Source: Fibrobacter sp. UWB13
GTDB taxonomy: Bacteria; Fibrobacterota; Fibrobacteria; Fibrobacterales; Fibrobacteraceae
Length of the DNA: 64,000 nucleotides
Direction of reading: 5' to 3'
NCBI RefSeq assembly: GCF_900177805.1
Contig: NZ_FXAX01000002.1
Coordinates: forward strand, 248,001-312,000
The notes below the pieces were generated by a model that had not been told where the DNA came from, ran no database searches, and worked only from the letters and a program-made list of their open reading frames with translations. Positions within the stretch are counted from its first letter, which is position 1; every line of letters begins with the position of its first letter. The translations under genes and the position numbers were made by a program. Below are positions 17,269 through 25,556 of this stretch, piece after piece.

Positions 17269-18612
17269 TTGTTCAGAATACTTTTAGCTTTCGCGCTCAC
17301 ATTTTTTACGGTCATTCATGCACAGGCGCCATTTGACGCTGCCCAGGTTTTCGAATGGTGGGACGACGGCATCATCACGCCCGAAGAGGCCGAAGAAATT
17401 TTTTCGAGACTCGAAGAAGAAAACAACGATGAAGCATGCCTGCTCGCCGAAGTCTATGCGCAAGAGCCCTGCATAAAGCCCGCGCAGCCCAAAGCAAAAC
17501 CTTCGCAAAATGCACAGAAATTGCCAACTATAGTTTCGCACGGCTACGTTTCGTGGAAAGGCAGGTACAATTCCGACGGGCACTTGAAAAAACACCGCGA
17601 AGAATTGCAGCTTCAATTCTACTATTTCAAATTGAGGCTTGGTTCGCAAGAGCTTTTGTCCTACCACCGAGACAACTTCGAAGCGCATTTCGGACAAGTT
17701 TCCACAACCGAATTTCACAGCCACATTCCGCTAGACACGTTATGGGGCGCCACACTCCTCTACCCCATCAGCAAATTCAGGTTCGGAGCATTCATTGACT
17801 CCAGCAAGACGTTCAACGCCCGCGTCACCTTCAAACCCAACCGCGAAAACGAACTTAACGCCACATTCTGGAAATTCCCTGAAGCCACCGCACTTGCGCT
17901 ACAGGCCCGCACCACCCTCGGGCAAATCTCTGCATGGTACCAGTTCGGGCAAGACCGCCCACTCGTCAAAGTCCAACTGCAAAGCAGCAAGAACTGGATT
18001 TCATGGAAGACCACAGCATACCTCCACGGCGACAGCATTCCACAAGGGCTCAACTTGAGCAAAGGCATCGCAGAAAACTGGCTTTGGGCATCCCAAACCG
18101 TTTCCGCAAAATGGCCCGAAGCATTGAACACAGCGTTTTCCATCAAGGCACGCATCTTAAGTCCCATTGCATCAGACTCCATAAAAAAAGACTCCGTGAG
18201 CGCCCGTTTCAAAGCAACATTTACCTCCGGTCCTGAACGATTCCGACCAAGCTTAAGCGCGACTTGCCTCGAAGCAAGCGACAACTGCCGCACAACCGAA
18301 TGGAAAGGTTTCATCGAATCTGCATGGGAGCAGTTTTCATTCAAAGCAGGCGCGAATTTGCGCTACAACCGCACCAACAGCACCAAGCTCCCCAAAATTG
18401 AACTCGGAGCCACCTACCACGCCAGCTCCGCCACTGCCAAATTGACCGTTGCATTCCCCGAAACCACCCCTGTAAACGGCATTTCCGTCCAAAACGAGGT
18501 CAAATTTGACGCCGAACCACTCGGCTGCGACTTCGTGTTTGCGTTCAAAAAGACCAAAACCAAGCCGTTCAAGCCAAATTTCGCCCACATCCAGGCCATC
18601 CTCAAATTTTGA
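17269..18612 (+). CDS. Probable outer-membrane or periplasmic protein of unknown function
   Basis: 447 aa. The start is TTG, six bases after GGAGG, giving a clean signal peptide (FRILLAFALTFFTVIHAQA). An acidic segment follows (WWDDGIITPEEAEEIFSRLEEENND, about 29-53) that resembles a helix-hairpin-helix-like start seen in DNA-uptake or ComEA-neighbour proteins. Then comes a Pro/Lys/Gln-rich linker. The rest alternates short beta strands (FYYFKLRLGSQELLSY, FRFGAFIDSS, KIELGATYHAS) and ends in aromatic ILKF, consistent with a beta-barrel. Function not assigned. Confidence 0.7.
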   Translation: MFRILLAFALTFFTVIHAQAPFDAAQVFEWWDDGIITPEEAEEIFSRLEEENNDEACLLAEVYAQEPCIKPAQPKAKPSQNAQKLPTIVSHGYVSWKGRYNSDGHLKKHREELQLQFYYFKLRLGSQELLSYHRDNFEAHFGQVSTTEFHSHIPLDTLWGATLLYPISKFRFGAFIDSSKTFNARVTFKPNRENELNATFWKFPEATALALQARTTLGQISAWYQFGQDRPLVKVQLQSSKNWISWKTTAYLHGDSIPQGLNLSKGIAENWLWASQTVSAKWPEALNTAFSIKARILSPIASDSIKKDSVSARFKATFTSGPERFRPSLSATCLEASDNCRTTEWKGFIESAWEQFSFKAGANLRYNRTNSTKLPKIELGATYHASSATAKLTVAFPETTPVNGISVQNEVKFDAEPLGCDFVFAFKKTKTKPFKPNFAHIQAILKF

Positions 18613-18735
18613 GACATTTTACCCCAAAACACCCCTTGTATACAAGCGTGGACACAATTGTAACCACAAATTTTTGGAATATTCTAATCTATTTGCTGTA
18701 AGAAATCTATTATTAATAATACCCAAACACTCTCA

Positions 18736-18780
18736 GACTCCTTTAGGTTACCTCCTTTGCCTGAAGGAGTCCTTTTTTTT
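18736..18780 (+). terminator. Terminator upstream of small membrane protein gene
   Basis: GACTCCTTTAGG / CCTGAAGGAGTC 12-bp stem (one G-U pair) followed by nine T residues. It lies about 125 nt past the stop at 18612 and rules out a start before 18780 for the next gene. Confidence 0.85.
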
Positions 18781-18792
18781 TATCTTAGGGAT

Positions 18793-19182
18793 ATGTTTTA
18801 CATCGCTGCAATTATCGGATCTATTGTCTTTTTGCCCTCCATCGCACTGAATATCGCCCTTGCGCTCGGGGCGCCGCTTGGCATGTACGCCATGAACGGC
18901 CGCCACAAGGTCGTGCCGCAGGAGGTCCGCAAGGCATTCATTTTGCCGATTATCATGCAATTTGTGGCGCTTTTCACGATTCTCAGTGCCGGGCACGTGC
19001 TTCCGGAGACTATTCCGTTCGGGATTGTGCGCATCCTCGCCTTTTTCTACGCTGTTTACCTGACGTTCTACACCGCAACGGTATTCTTTAGCCTGAGTGC
19101 TCAGGAACGCCACGTCATGGGACCGCTCGCCATCGCCTCGACCATCTGCTTTTGGATTGTCGCAGTAGGAACGATTCAGTAG
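18793..19182 (+). CDS. Small integral membrane protein of unknown function
   Basis: 129 aa from the ATG at 18793. An upstream in-frame start at 18757 lies inside the terminator hairpin and is unlikely. Four hydrophobic segments are visible: FYIAAIIGSIVFLPSIALNI, AFILPIIMQFVALFTILSA, IVRILAFFYAVYLTFYTAT and GPLAIASTICFWIVAVGTI. The RBS is weak (TTAGGGAT). It precedes queH by 26 bp and may be cotranscribed with it. No family recognised. Confidence 0.65.
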   Translation: MFYIAAIIGSIVFLPSIALNIALALGAPLGMYAMNGRHKVVPQEVRKAFILPIIMQFVALFTILSAGHVLPETIPFGIVRILAFFYAVYLTFYTATVFFSLSAQERHVMGPLAIASTICFWIVAVGTIQ

Positions 19183-19207
19183 GAAGTAGACGAGAGACTA
19201 GAGAAAA

Positions 19208-19873
19208 ATGGATAGCGAAAAACAACAACCAAAGCACAATTATCAGGTCGACCTGGACCGAATCATCCGCAGACTAGAGCACACAGGCGAAGTGCCGACG
19301 CTCTTGTTGCATGCGTGCTGTGCACCGTGCAGCAGCTACACGATTGAATACCTTTCACAATATTTCAAGATTACGCTTTTCTATTACAACCCGAACATCG
19401 CGCCCGCCGAAGAATACCTGCATCGCGTGAACGAAATCAAACGTTTTGTCGCTGAATTTAAGACAAAGTACCCAGTTACGCTCGTCGAGGGCGAATACGA
19501 CCCGAAAAAATTCTACGATGTCGCCCGCGGACTCGAGAAAGAACCCGAAGGTGGCAAGCGCTGCCGCAAATGCTTTGAGCTCCGCCTAGCCGAATCGGCG
19601 AAACTCGCCAAGGAACTCAACTGCGACTACTTCACGACGACGCTCACCATCAGCCCGATGAAGGACGCCCAGGTGCTCAACGATGTCGTGCAGGAACAAT
19701 GCGACATCTACGGCATCAAGCGACTCCCGAGCGACTTCAAGAAAAAGGGCGGTTACAAGCGTTCCATCCAGCTCTCGCACGAATACAACCTTTACCGCCA
19801 AAATTTCTGCGGGTGTGTCTACTCCATGCGCGAAGCGGAGGAACGCGAAGCGAAAAAAGAGCGTGACATTTAG
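19208..19873 (+). CDS. queH: Epoxyqueuosine reductase QueH
   Basis: 221 aa, the QueH (DUF208) family. It performs the last step of queuosine tRNA modification, reducing epoxyqueuosine, as a non-homologous alternative to QueG. Cys motifs for the Fe-S cluster and metal are visible: LLHACCAPCSSY (about 33-44), KRCRKCFELRL (about 117-127) and NFCGCVYS (about 204-211). The conserved TTTLTISPMKD block lies at about 143-153. Cytoplasmic. Preceded by a small membrane protein and followed closely by a TIGR02145 lipoprotein. Confidence 0.95.
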   Translation: MDSEKQQPKHNYQVDLDRIIRRLEHTGEVPTLLLHACCAPCSSYTIEYLSQYFKITLFYYNPNIAPAEEYLHRVNEIKRFVAEFKTKYPVTLVEGEYDPKKFYDVARGLEKEPEGGKRCRKCFELRLAESAKLAKELNCDYFTTTLTISPMKDAQVLNDVVQEQCDIYGIKRLPSDFKKKGGYKRSIQLSHEYNLYRQNFCGCVYSMREAEEREAKKERDI

Positions 19874-19899
19874 AGCGTTATTATTTATACTTTTATAGA

Positions 19900-20952
19900 A
19901 TGCACAGAATATGGATATACGCAATAGTCATCTTAGGGGCTATCGTCGCTAGCGCATGCAGTGACGATGTTACCGAAGCACACGACGAAATCGCTGATAC
20001 CCATGACGACCCGCCTTCTGACGCCATCGAAATTATTGAAGTTAACGACAGCACGTCTAACAAAAGTTCTTCCAGCATTTACCGCACCACAAAAGCAAAC
20101 CTTTATTTTTCAAATAAAGTCGAAATAAAAAGTTCATCAAGCGAACCATCGTCATCGAGCGAGGAAGCCGAATCTTCGAGTAGTTCCAAGCCCGCGCCAA
20201 AGTCATCCAGTTCGCAACCAAAGTCCTCAAGCTCGGAGCCGCCCGCCAGTTCGAGCAGTGAAGAAAGTTCTAGTTCCGAGACGCCCAAGTCCAGCGCAGC
20301 GCTCCGCTTTTACGATTGCGACCAATACGACTGCGTCACCATGGAATACCTGAATCCAGATGTTTCTTACGGCGAAATGCTCGACAAGCGCGACAACCAG
20401 GTTTACCGCACCCTCGTCATCAGTAACCATGTGTGGACTGCGCAAAACATGAACTATGAAATCGAGAGCGAAGAGAACGAAGATGTAACCAGCTGGTGTT
20501 ACGACAACGAACCTGAAAACTGCAAAAAATTTGGTAGGCTCTATACTTGGGAAGCGGCAAAAAAAGTTTGTCCTGAAGGTTGGCATTTACCCACCGAAGA
20601 TGAATGGCAGGAACTCATCGCAGAGCACTCCTGCGATATTGTGATAAAAGACGGAAATCCACCCGTATATCGTTGCGCAGGGACAACACTGAAAGCAATT
20701 GACAGCTGGGGAGACGGCCTCGAAAACACCAACGAATACGGATTTTCCATCGTTGCCGCAGGGATCGTAAACTCAGGGGCCTTCATGAACAAGGGTATAA
20801 CGGGCTACCTGTGGGCCTCAACAACACAATATGAATCTGAATCACTCGCAACCCTAGTCATATTTGAATATAACGAAGATTACACAAGATTCGTATTGAC
20901 AAAACCAAACTCCGGGCTATCCGTCCGTTGCGTCAAAGGGGCCGCCGAGTAA
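19900..20952 (+). CDS. TIGR02145 (Fibrobacter major paralogous domain) lipoprotein
   Basis: 350 aa. A signal peptide with lipobox (IVASAC, Cys about 21) is followed by an acidic stretch, then a long serine-rich linker (about 50-135, repeats of KSSSSEP type). The C-terminal TIGR02145 domain (about 165-350) shows the hallmark blocks VWTAQNMNYE, YTWEAAKKVCPEGWHLPTEDEW, GDGLENTNEYGFSIVAAG, GYLWASTTQYE and LSVRCVK. The domain is C-type-lectin-like and hugely expanded in Fibrobacter; its role is unknown, probably cell-surface. It starts 26 bp after queH. Confidence 0.92.
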   Translation: MHRIWIYAIVILGAIVASACSDDVTEAHDEIADTHDDPPSDAIEIIEVNDSTSNKSSSSIYRTTKANLYFSNKVEIKSSSSEPSSSSEEAESSSSSKPAPKSSSSQPKSSSSEPPASSSSEESSSSETPKSSAALRFYDCDQYDCVTMEYLNPDVSYGEMLDKRDNQVYRTLVISNHVWTAQNMNYEIESEENEDVTSWCYDNEPENCKKFGRLYTWEAAKKVCPEGWHLPTEDEWQELIAEHSCDIVIKDGNPPVYRCAGTTLKAIDSWGDGLENTNEYGFSIVAAGIVNSGAFMNKGITGYLWASTTQYESESLATLVIFEYNEDYTRFVLTKPNSGLSVRCVKGAAE

Positions 20953-21028
20953 GACGAAAATAAATTTCGCCCGCACTCGCGTTTTCTATCTTTAATCTTA
21001 TAAACTTTTTAACCCCATAAGTTCCATT

Positions 21029-23317
21029 ATGTACGATCCTCGATTTTTACCCATTTGCAAAGAAGACCTGGACGAACTCGGTTGGGATTACGTTGACGTG
21101 ATCATCATCAGCGCCGACGCTTACGTGGACCACCCTTGCTTTGGGCATGCGGTTGTCGGGCGACTTTTGGAACATGAGGGTTTGCGCGTAGCAATTTTGC
21201 CGCAGCCGAACTGGCGCGACGACTTGCGCGATTTTAAGAAGCTCGGGAAACCGCGACTTTTCTTTGCGATTTCGAGCGGCATGGATTCCATGGTGAACCA
21301 CTACACCGCTGCAAAGCGCCTCCGCAGCGACGACGCCTTTACGCCGGGGAACAAGGCCGGATTCCGCCCCGATTACGCAACTTACACATACGCAAAGATT
21401 TTAAAGAAGCTCTACCCCGACGTGCCGCTACTCATTGGAGGTCTCGAATCGAGCCTTCGCCGCGTGACGCATTACGATTACTGGAGCAACAGACTCAAGC
21501 CGAGCATTCTTTTCGATACGCAGGCCGACATTCTCGTTTACGGCATGGGCGAAAAGCCGCTCAAAGAAATCGTTCGCTTGCTCAAAAAAGGCGTCCCGTT
21601 CTCGAGCCTGAATTCTGTTCCGCAAACTGCCTACTTGGCGCCCAAGGGAAATGTCCCGAAGAACAGCAAGTGGGAAGACTTGCGTTTGTACAGCTACGAA
21701 GAATGTTTGGAAAGTAAGAGGAACCAAATCGAAAATTGCCGCAGGGTGGACATCGAATGTAACAAGTGGTTCCAGCACCGTATTCTGCAAGATGTCGCCG
21801 AACAGACCGTGGTGATCAACCCCGCGTACCCGCCGATGGAATATGGCGAGCTCGACGAAAGTTTTGAATACCCCTACGCCCGCGAACCGCACCCGCGCTA
21901 CAAGAAACGCGGCAACATTCCGGCGTTCGACATGATCAAGTTCAGCATCAACACGCACCGTGGCTGTTTTGGCGGTTGCAGTTTCTGCGCCATCAACGCA
22001 CACCAGGGCAAGTTTATCGCAAGCCGTAGCCGCGAAAGCATTCTGCGCGAAGTCGAAATCGTGACAAATATGGAAGGCTTTGCCGGAACGATTACAGACC
22101 TCGGCGGCCCCAGCGCGAACATGTACAATATGCGTGGCCGCGACCCAAGCCGTTGTCAAAAGTGCGCCCGTGCAAGCTGCCTTACGCCCAAGATTTGCGA
22201 CAACATGGACACGCACCACGCCGAAATCTTGAGCCTTTATCGCGAAGTGCGCAACCACCCGAAAGTGAAACACCTGTTCATCGGAAGTGGTGTCCGTTAC
22301 GACATGCTCTTGCAAGAGACCGATGACGAAGAACTCCGCAAGGACCACGAAGAATACGCCCGCGAACTCATCGACTACCATGTGAGCGGTCGCTTGAAGG
22401 TTGCACCAGAACACACAAGCGATGCCGTTTTGAAATTGATGCGCAAGCCGAGCTTTACGCTGTTTCACAAGTTCAAGGAATTCTTTGACGACGAATGCAA
22501 ACGCATCGGCAAAAAGCAGCAGCTGATTCCGTACTTTATCAGTAGCCATCCAGGATGCACCGAAGCCGACATGGCTGAACTTGCACTCGAAACAAAGCAA
22601 TTGGGTTTCCAGTTGGAACAAGTGCAAGACTTTACACCAACGCCGATGACCATTGCGACCGAGATGTTCTACGCCGAAATGACGCCGGACGGAAAGCCGC
22701 TCTTTGTCGCAAAAACACCCGAAGAAAAAGCGAACCAGAAGCAGTTCTTCTTCTGGTACATTCCTGCAAACCGCCCGCACTTGCGCGAAGTCTTGGAACG
22801 CCTCAAGATGGGTAAAGTCAGCCGCTTGCTGCTGAGTCGTACTGCAATGGCTGAGGGCAAGGAATACTTCCCGAGCAAGGAACGCGAAGAAAACGAAGAC
22901 TTCCGCAATCGTGAAATGCAAAAACGCGACGAGCGCACAAACGCATTACGCCCGAAAAAAGAGAAAGTCAAGAATCGCTGGCGAGATGAAGGGTACGAGC
23001 CGCGTGACAACCGCTTTAGCGAAAGTCGCGACCGCTTCGAACGCGAAGGGGAACGCCAAGAACGTCGCGGATTCCACAGCGAGCGCCGATTTGATGACCG
23101 CAGAGATTTCGATCGTAACGAGAATCGCCGAGACTTTGACCGCAACGGGGAACGCCGAGGAAATGTATTCGAAGACCGCCGCGGGAACCAGCAGAATGCG
23201 CCGTTCCGCGAGCACCGCAATATCGAAGACAAGAACCGATTCAACAGCGGCGAGATAAACCTCGCCAGCCGCCGTTCACACGGAAAAGGTTTCAAGAAGC
23301 CAACGTTTAAGAAGTAA
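21029..23317 (+). CDS. YgiQ family radical SAM protein
   Basis: 762 aa. UPF0313/YgiQ: an N-terminal domain (FGHAVVGRLLEHEGLRVAILPQPNW) followed by a radical-SAM core with the Fe-S Cys motif in HRGCFGGCSFCAI (about 311-323) and C-terminal family blocks (LKVAPEHTSDAVLKLM, SSHPGCTEADM, QVQDFTPTPMT). The reaction is not established for the family. The last about 130 residues are an unusual low-complexity Arg/Asp/Glu/Asn tail (repeats such as RRDFDRNGERR) ending in a basic segment. That resembles RNA-binding disordered tails and is absent from many homologues. Start ATG at 21029, no strong RBS. Confidence 0.9.
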   Translation: MYDPRFLPICKEDLDELGWDYVDVIIISADAYVDHPCFGHAVVGRLLEHEGLRVAILPQPNWRDDLRDFKKLGKPRLFFAISSGMDSMVNHYTAAKRLRSDDAFTPGNKAGFRPDYATYTYAKILKKLYPDVPLLIGGLESSLRRVTHYDYWSNRLKPSILFDTQADILVYGMGEKPLKEIVRLLKKGVPFSSLNSVPQTAYLAPKGNVPKNSKWEDLRLYSYEECLESKRNQIENCRRVDIECNKWFQHRILQDVAEQTVVINPAYPPMEYGELDESFEYPYAREPHPRYKKRGNIPAFDMIKFSINTHRGCFGGCSFCAINAHQGKFIASRSRESILREVEIVTNMEGFAGTITDLGGPSANMYNMRGRDPSRCQKCARASCLTPKICDNMDTHHAEILSLYREVRNHPKVKHLFIGSGVRYDMLLQETDDEELRKDHEEYARELIDYHVSGRLKVAPEHTSDAVLKLMRKPSFTLFHKFKEFFDDECKRIGKKQQLIPYFISSHPGCTEADMAELALETKQLGFQLEQVQDFTPTPMTIATEMFYAEMTPDGKPLFVAKTPEEKANQKQFFFWYIPANRPHLREVLERLKMGKVSRLLLSRTAMAEGKEYFPSKEREENEDFRNREMQKRDERTNALRPKKEKVKNRWRDEGYEPRDNRFSESRDRFEREGERQERRGFHSERRFDDRRDFDRNENRRDFDRNGERRGNVFEDRRGNQQNAPFREHRNIEDKNRFNSGEINLASRRSHGKGFKKPTFKK

Positions 23318-23341
23318 CGGCGAAACGCCCTTACGGCTCAT

Positions 23342-24184
23342 TTAGGAGTGCGCAAGCACACTCCACCACTCCCCCTTGGTGCGTTCGACGGAGACTTTGA
23401 AACCTGCTTCATCGAACCACTTGAGGATGTAATCCTTTTCGACTTCGAGCTGACCGCTGATGATCAGTTCACCGCCTTCGGCGAGCAAATCTTCGATGTC
23501 GTCACGGAGCGGCCAAAGCTCGCTGCGAATCATATTGCAGAGAATCACGTCGAACTTCGTTCCATCCTTGAAAGCATCCAAGAATCCGAGCACGCAGTCG
23601 CTTTCACCAAAACCATTGCGTTCAAAGTTTTCCGCAATGCAGGGAATCGTGAGTGGGTCGATTTCCGTACCCACAGCAAGGCTTGCGCCCTTGCGACGAG
23701 CAAACATCGCCAAGATGCCCGTTCCCGTACCGATGTCGAGAACAGCCTTACCCTTGAAATCAATATTTTCCATGAGCGCAGCACAGCTACTCGTCGTTTC
23801 GTGCTCACCCGTACCAAATGCAGTCTTTGCCTCAAGTTCCAAGACAACCGCTTCAGGATCTTCCGGCGTGAACTCCACCCAAGGTGGACGCACCCAAAGG
23901 TGCTCGCTCACAGCCACCGGCTGCGCACGGTCTCGCCACCACTTGTCCCAATCCTTTGCAGGCTCTTCGGTGACCTTGAAATTGTACTGCGGAAATTCCG
24001 CAACGATGCGGTCGCGTTCCGCCTTGTCGCCCGTGTAAAAACAGAACTCCGTGCGGCCAGCGGTCACCGGGTCGAGTTCTTCGAGCGTCGCAACACCCGC
24101 CTCGAAAAGCAGGTAGCTTGCAATTTCATATTCTTCATCGGGGCAGTTGCCCTCAGCCTTGTACCAAGTTTCAATTTTCTGCAT
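23342..24184 (-). CDS. prmA: Ribosomal protein L11 methyltransferase
   Basis: 280 aa. PrmA trimethylates ribosomal protein L11. The N-terminal substrate-binding domain (WYKAEGNCPDEEYEIASYLL) is joined to a Rossmann methyltransferase domain. Visible blocks are AFGTGEHETTSSC (about 119-131), the AdoMet loop VLDIGTGTGILAMFA and the catalytic-region motif ILCNMIRSEL in place of the usual DLVVANILAEPL. Convergent with the ygiQ-like gene (24 bp apart) and divergent from the Fic gene. The family is often ~290-300 aa, so this copy is slightly short. Confidence 0.92.
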   Translation of the reverse strand: MQKIETWYKAEGNCPDEEYEIASYLLFEAGVATLEELDPVTAGRTEFCFYTGDKAERDRIVAEFPQYNFKVTEEPAKDWDKWWRDRAQPVAVSEHLWVRPPWVEFTPEDPEAVVLELEAKTAFGTGEHETTSSCAALMENIDFKGKAVLDIGTGTGILAMFARRKGASLAVGTEIDPLTIPCIAENFERNGFGESDCVLGFLDAFKDGTKFDVILCNMIRSELWPLRDDIEDLLAEGGELIISGQLEVEKDYILKWFDEAGFKVSVERTKGEWWSVLAHS

Positions 24185-24265
24185 AGTTTAAATTTATGAA
24201 AATTAGCGGCACCGCAAATCCGCACACAAAATGCAACTCCTGAAAAAGTGATATATTTACCATAG

Positions 24266-24342
24266 GTCATCCTGAGCAACGCGAAGGATCCAGTAAATTA
24301 TTTAAAAGTAACTGGATTCTTCGGCATCCGCCTCAGAATGAC
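24266..24342. repeat. Imperfect inverted repeat, GTCATCCTGAG type
   Basis: Arms GTCATCCTGAGCAACGCGAA...GGATCCAGT and ACTGGATTCTTC...CTCAGAATGAC flank a 16-bp AT-rich loop between prmA and the Fic gene. It is long enough to be a MITE-like element or a transcript hairpin. The first annotatable start of the Fic ORF (24338) falls in its right arm. Confidence 0.65.
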
Positions 24343-24361
24343 GATTAAGCCGAACACAATC

Positions 24362-25387
24362 ATGCTTTACATCCACCAATTTCCAGACTGGACGCGGTTC
24401 CGCTTCGATTCTCCAAAGGTGCTCCAAGCGCTTGGGCAGACACGCCTTGAAGAAGGCAAGCTCATTGGAATCATGCAAATCTGCGGATTGAAGGACATCG
24501 AAGCCAAGCTCCTCGCCGAAGACATTGTCGCCAACTACGCCATCGACGGCTACACGTTGGACACGGCAAGCACACTCGCCGAAGTGGAACTCAAAAGCAA
24601 AGGTTCGCAAAACTACATCAAGAACTATATAGGCGCCATCCAGAACGCCTCGCAGCCACTCACCGAAGAACGCCTATTCAACTGGCATTCCGCGATGGGT
24701 CAGAACAAAGTCTTAAAGTTTCGCGAAGTTCCGAGCGAAGTGCAAACGACCATCGACGAAAAGCAACTCCATTTTGTAGGCCCGAACCCGGAACGCCTCC
24801 AAAGCGAAATGGAAAACTTTTTATCGTGGTTCGAAAGCGCAAATATAGATGGGGTGATTAAAGCCGCAATTGCACATTTCTGGTTCATCACGATTCGCCC
24901 CTTCGCCGATGCAAACGGCAGACTCGCCCGCGCCATCACGGCCATGCAACTTGCACGCACCGAGAACACGACACATTGCCAGTACGCGCTGAACAAACAA
25001 ATTAACAATCACAAAAGCGACTACTTCAAAATTCTCGCACGAACACAAGCCGCAAGCGGTGACCTCACCGAATGGATTTTATGGTTCCTGCAAATGATGC
25101 GGGACGCCATCAAGGATAGCGAAGAACTTTTCGCTCCTGAAATCAGCCGCATCCAGTTCCGCAGCGCCCACGCAAACGACACGTTCAGCGCCCGCGAACA
25201 GCAGCTCATCGACGAAATCATGGCAGGCCGTCTCGCGCAACCATTCACCGCAAAAGAAGCCGCCGCCCTCTTCAACGCAAGCCACGACACCGCCCTCCGC
25301 GAAATACAGAGCCTCATGGACAAAGGAATCCTCGAGACGAACAAAAAAGGCGGTCGCAGCATGCGATACCGCCTCGTCAACAGTTGA
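24362..25387 (+). CDS. Fic-family protein with substituted catalytic histidine
   Basis: 341 aa from the ATG at 24362; an upstream start at 24338 overlaps a repeat. The N-terminus LYIHQFPDWTRFRFD matches the DUF4172-type Fic subgroup, and the C-terminus is a winged helix (FTAKEAAALFNASHDTALREI). Fic enzymes AMPylate target proteins through HPFxDGNGR. Here the motif reads HFWFITIRPFADANGRLAR, so the catalytic His is Arg (CGC) and the first Gly is Ala; the later Asn-Gly-Arg is kept. Activity is therefore doubtful. The upstream inhibitory-type motif is YAIDGY, with Asp where Glu is usual. It could be an inactive regulatory homologue or a decaying gene, although the reading frame is intact. Confidence 0.85.
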   Translation: MLYIHQFPDWTRFRFDSPKVLQALGQTRLEEGKLIGIMQICGLKDIEAKLLAEDIVANYAIDGYTLDTASTLAEVELKSKGSQNYIKNYIGAIQNASQPLTEERLFNWHSAMGQNKVLKFREVPSEVQTTIDEKQLHFVGPNPERLQSEMENFLSWFESANIDGVIKAAIAHFWFITIRPFADANGRLARAITAMQLARTENTTHCQYALNKQINNHKSDYFKILARTQAASGDLTEWILWFLQMMRDAIKDSEELFAPEISRIQFRSAHANDTFSAREQQLIDEIMAGRLAQPFTAKEAAALFNASHDTALREIQSLMDKGILETNKKGGRSMRYRLVNS

Positions 25388-25408
25388 CAGCCATTAAATC
25401 TTAAAATC

Positions 25409-25445
25409 AAAAAAGTCGCGAGGCATTTAACCCGCGACCTTTTTA
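25409..25445 (+). terminator. Terminator after Fic gene
   Basis: GTCGCG-N12-CGCGAC stem with A-run before and five T residues after, about 25 nt past the stop. Confidence 0.75.
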
Positions 25446-25457
25446 ATTTCGTTCAAA

Positions 25458-25491
25458 CCATTAGCCAACAACCATTGACTAATAAATGAAT
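25458..25491. repeat. TCATTAGT-type intergenic repeat
   Basis: AACCATTAGCCAACAACCATTGACTAATAAATG, the reverse orientation of the same repeat family (11312, 15365, 55770). Confidence 0.5.
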
Positions 25492-25500
25492 GGGCATGGA

Positions 25501-25556
25501 GGCCGTGCACCTAACGACGCACGGCCGATGTTGTTTATTAATAAATAAACAACATC
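25501..25556 (-). terminator. Two adjacent hairpins at the glnN 3' end
   Basis: A perfect palindrome (13-bp arms, GATGTTGTTTATT / AATAAACAACATC, 25527-25556) spans the last codons and stop of glnN. It is followed by a GC-rich hairpin (GGCCGTGC / GCACGGCC, 25501-25526). There is no clear T-run, so this may act as a 3'-end stabiliser as much as a terminator. Confidence 0.5.

Noticed and set aside
18757-18792. Earlier start for the small membrane protein
   Set aside because: It falls inside the rho-independent terminator hairpin of the upstream gene and adds no signal.
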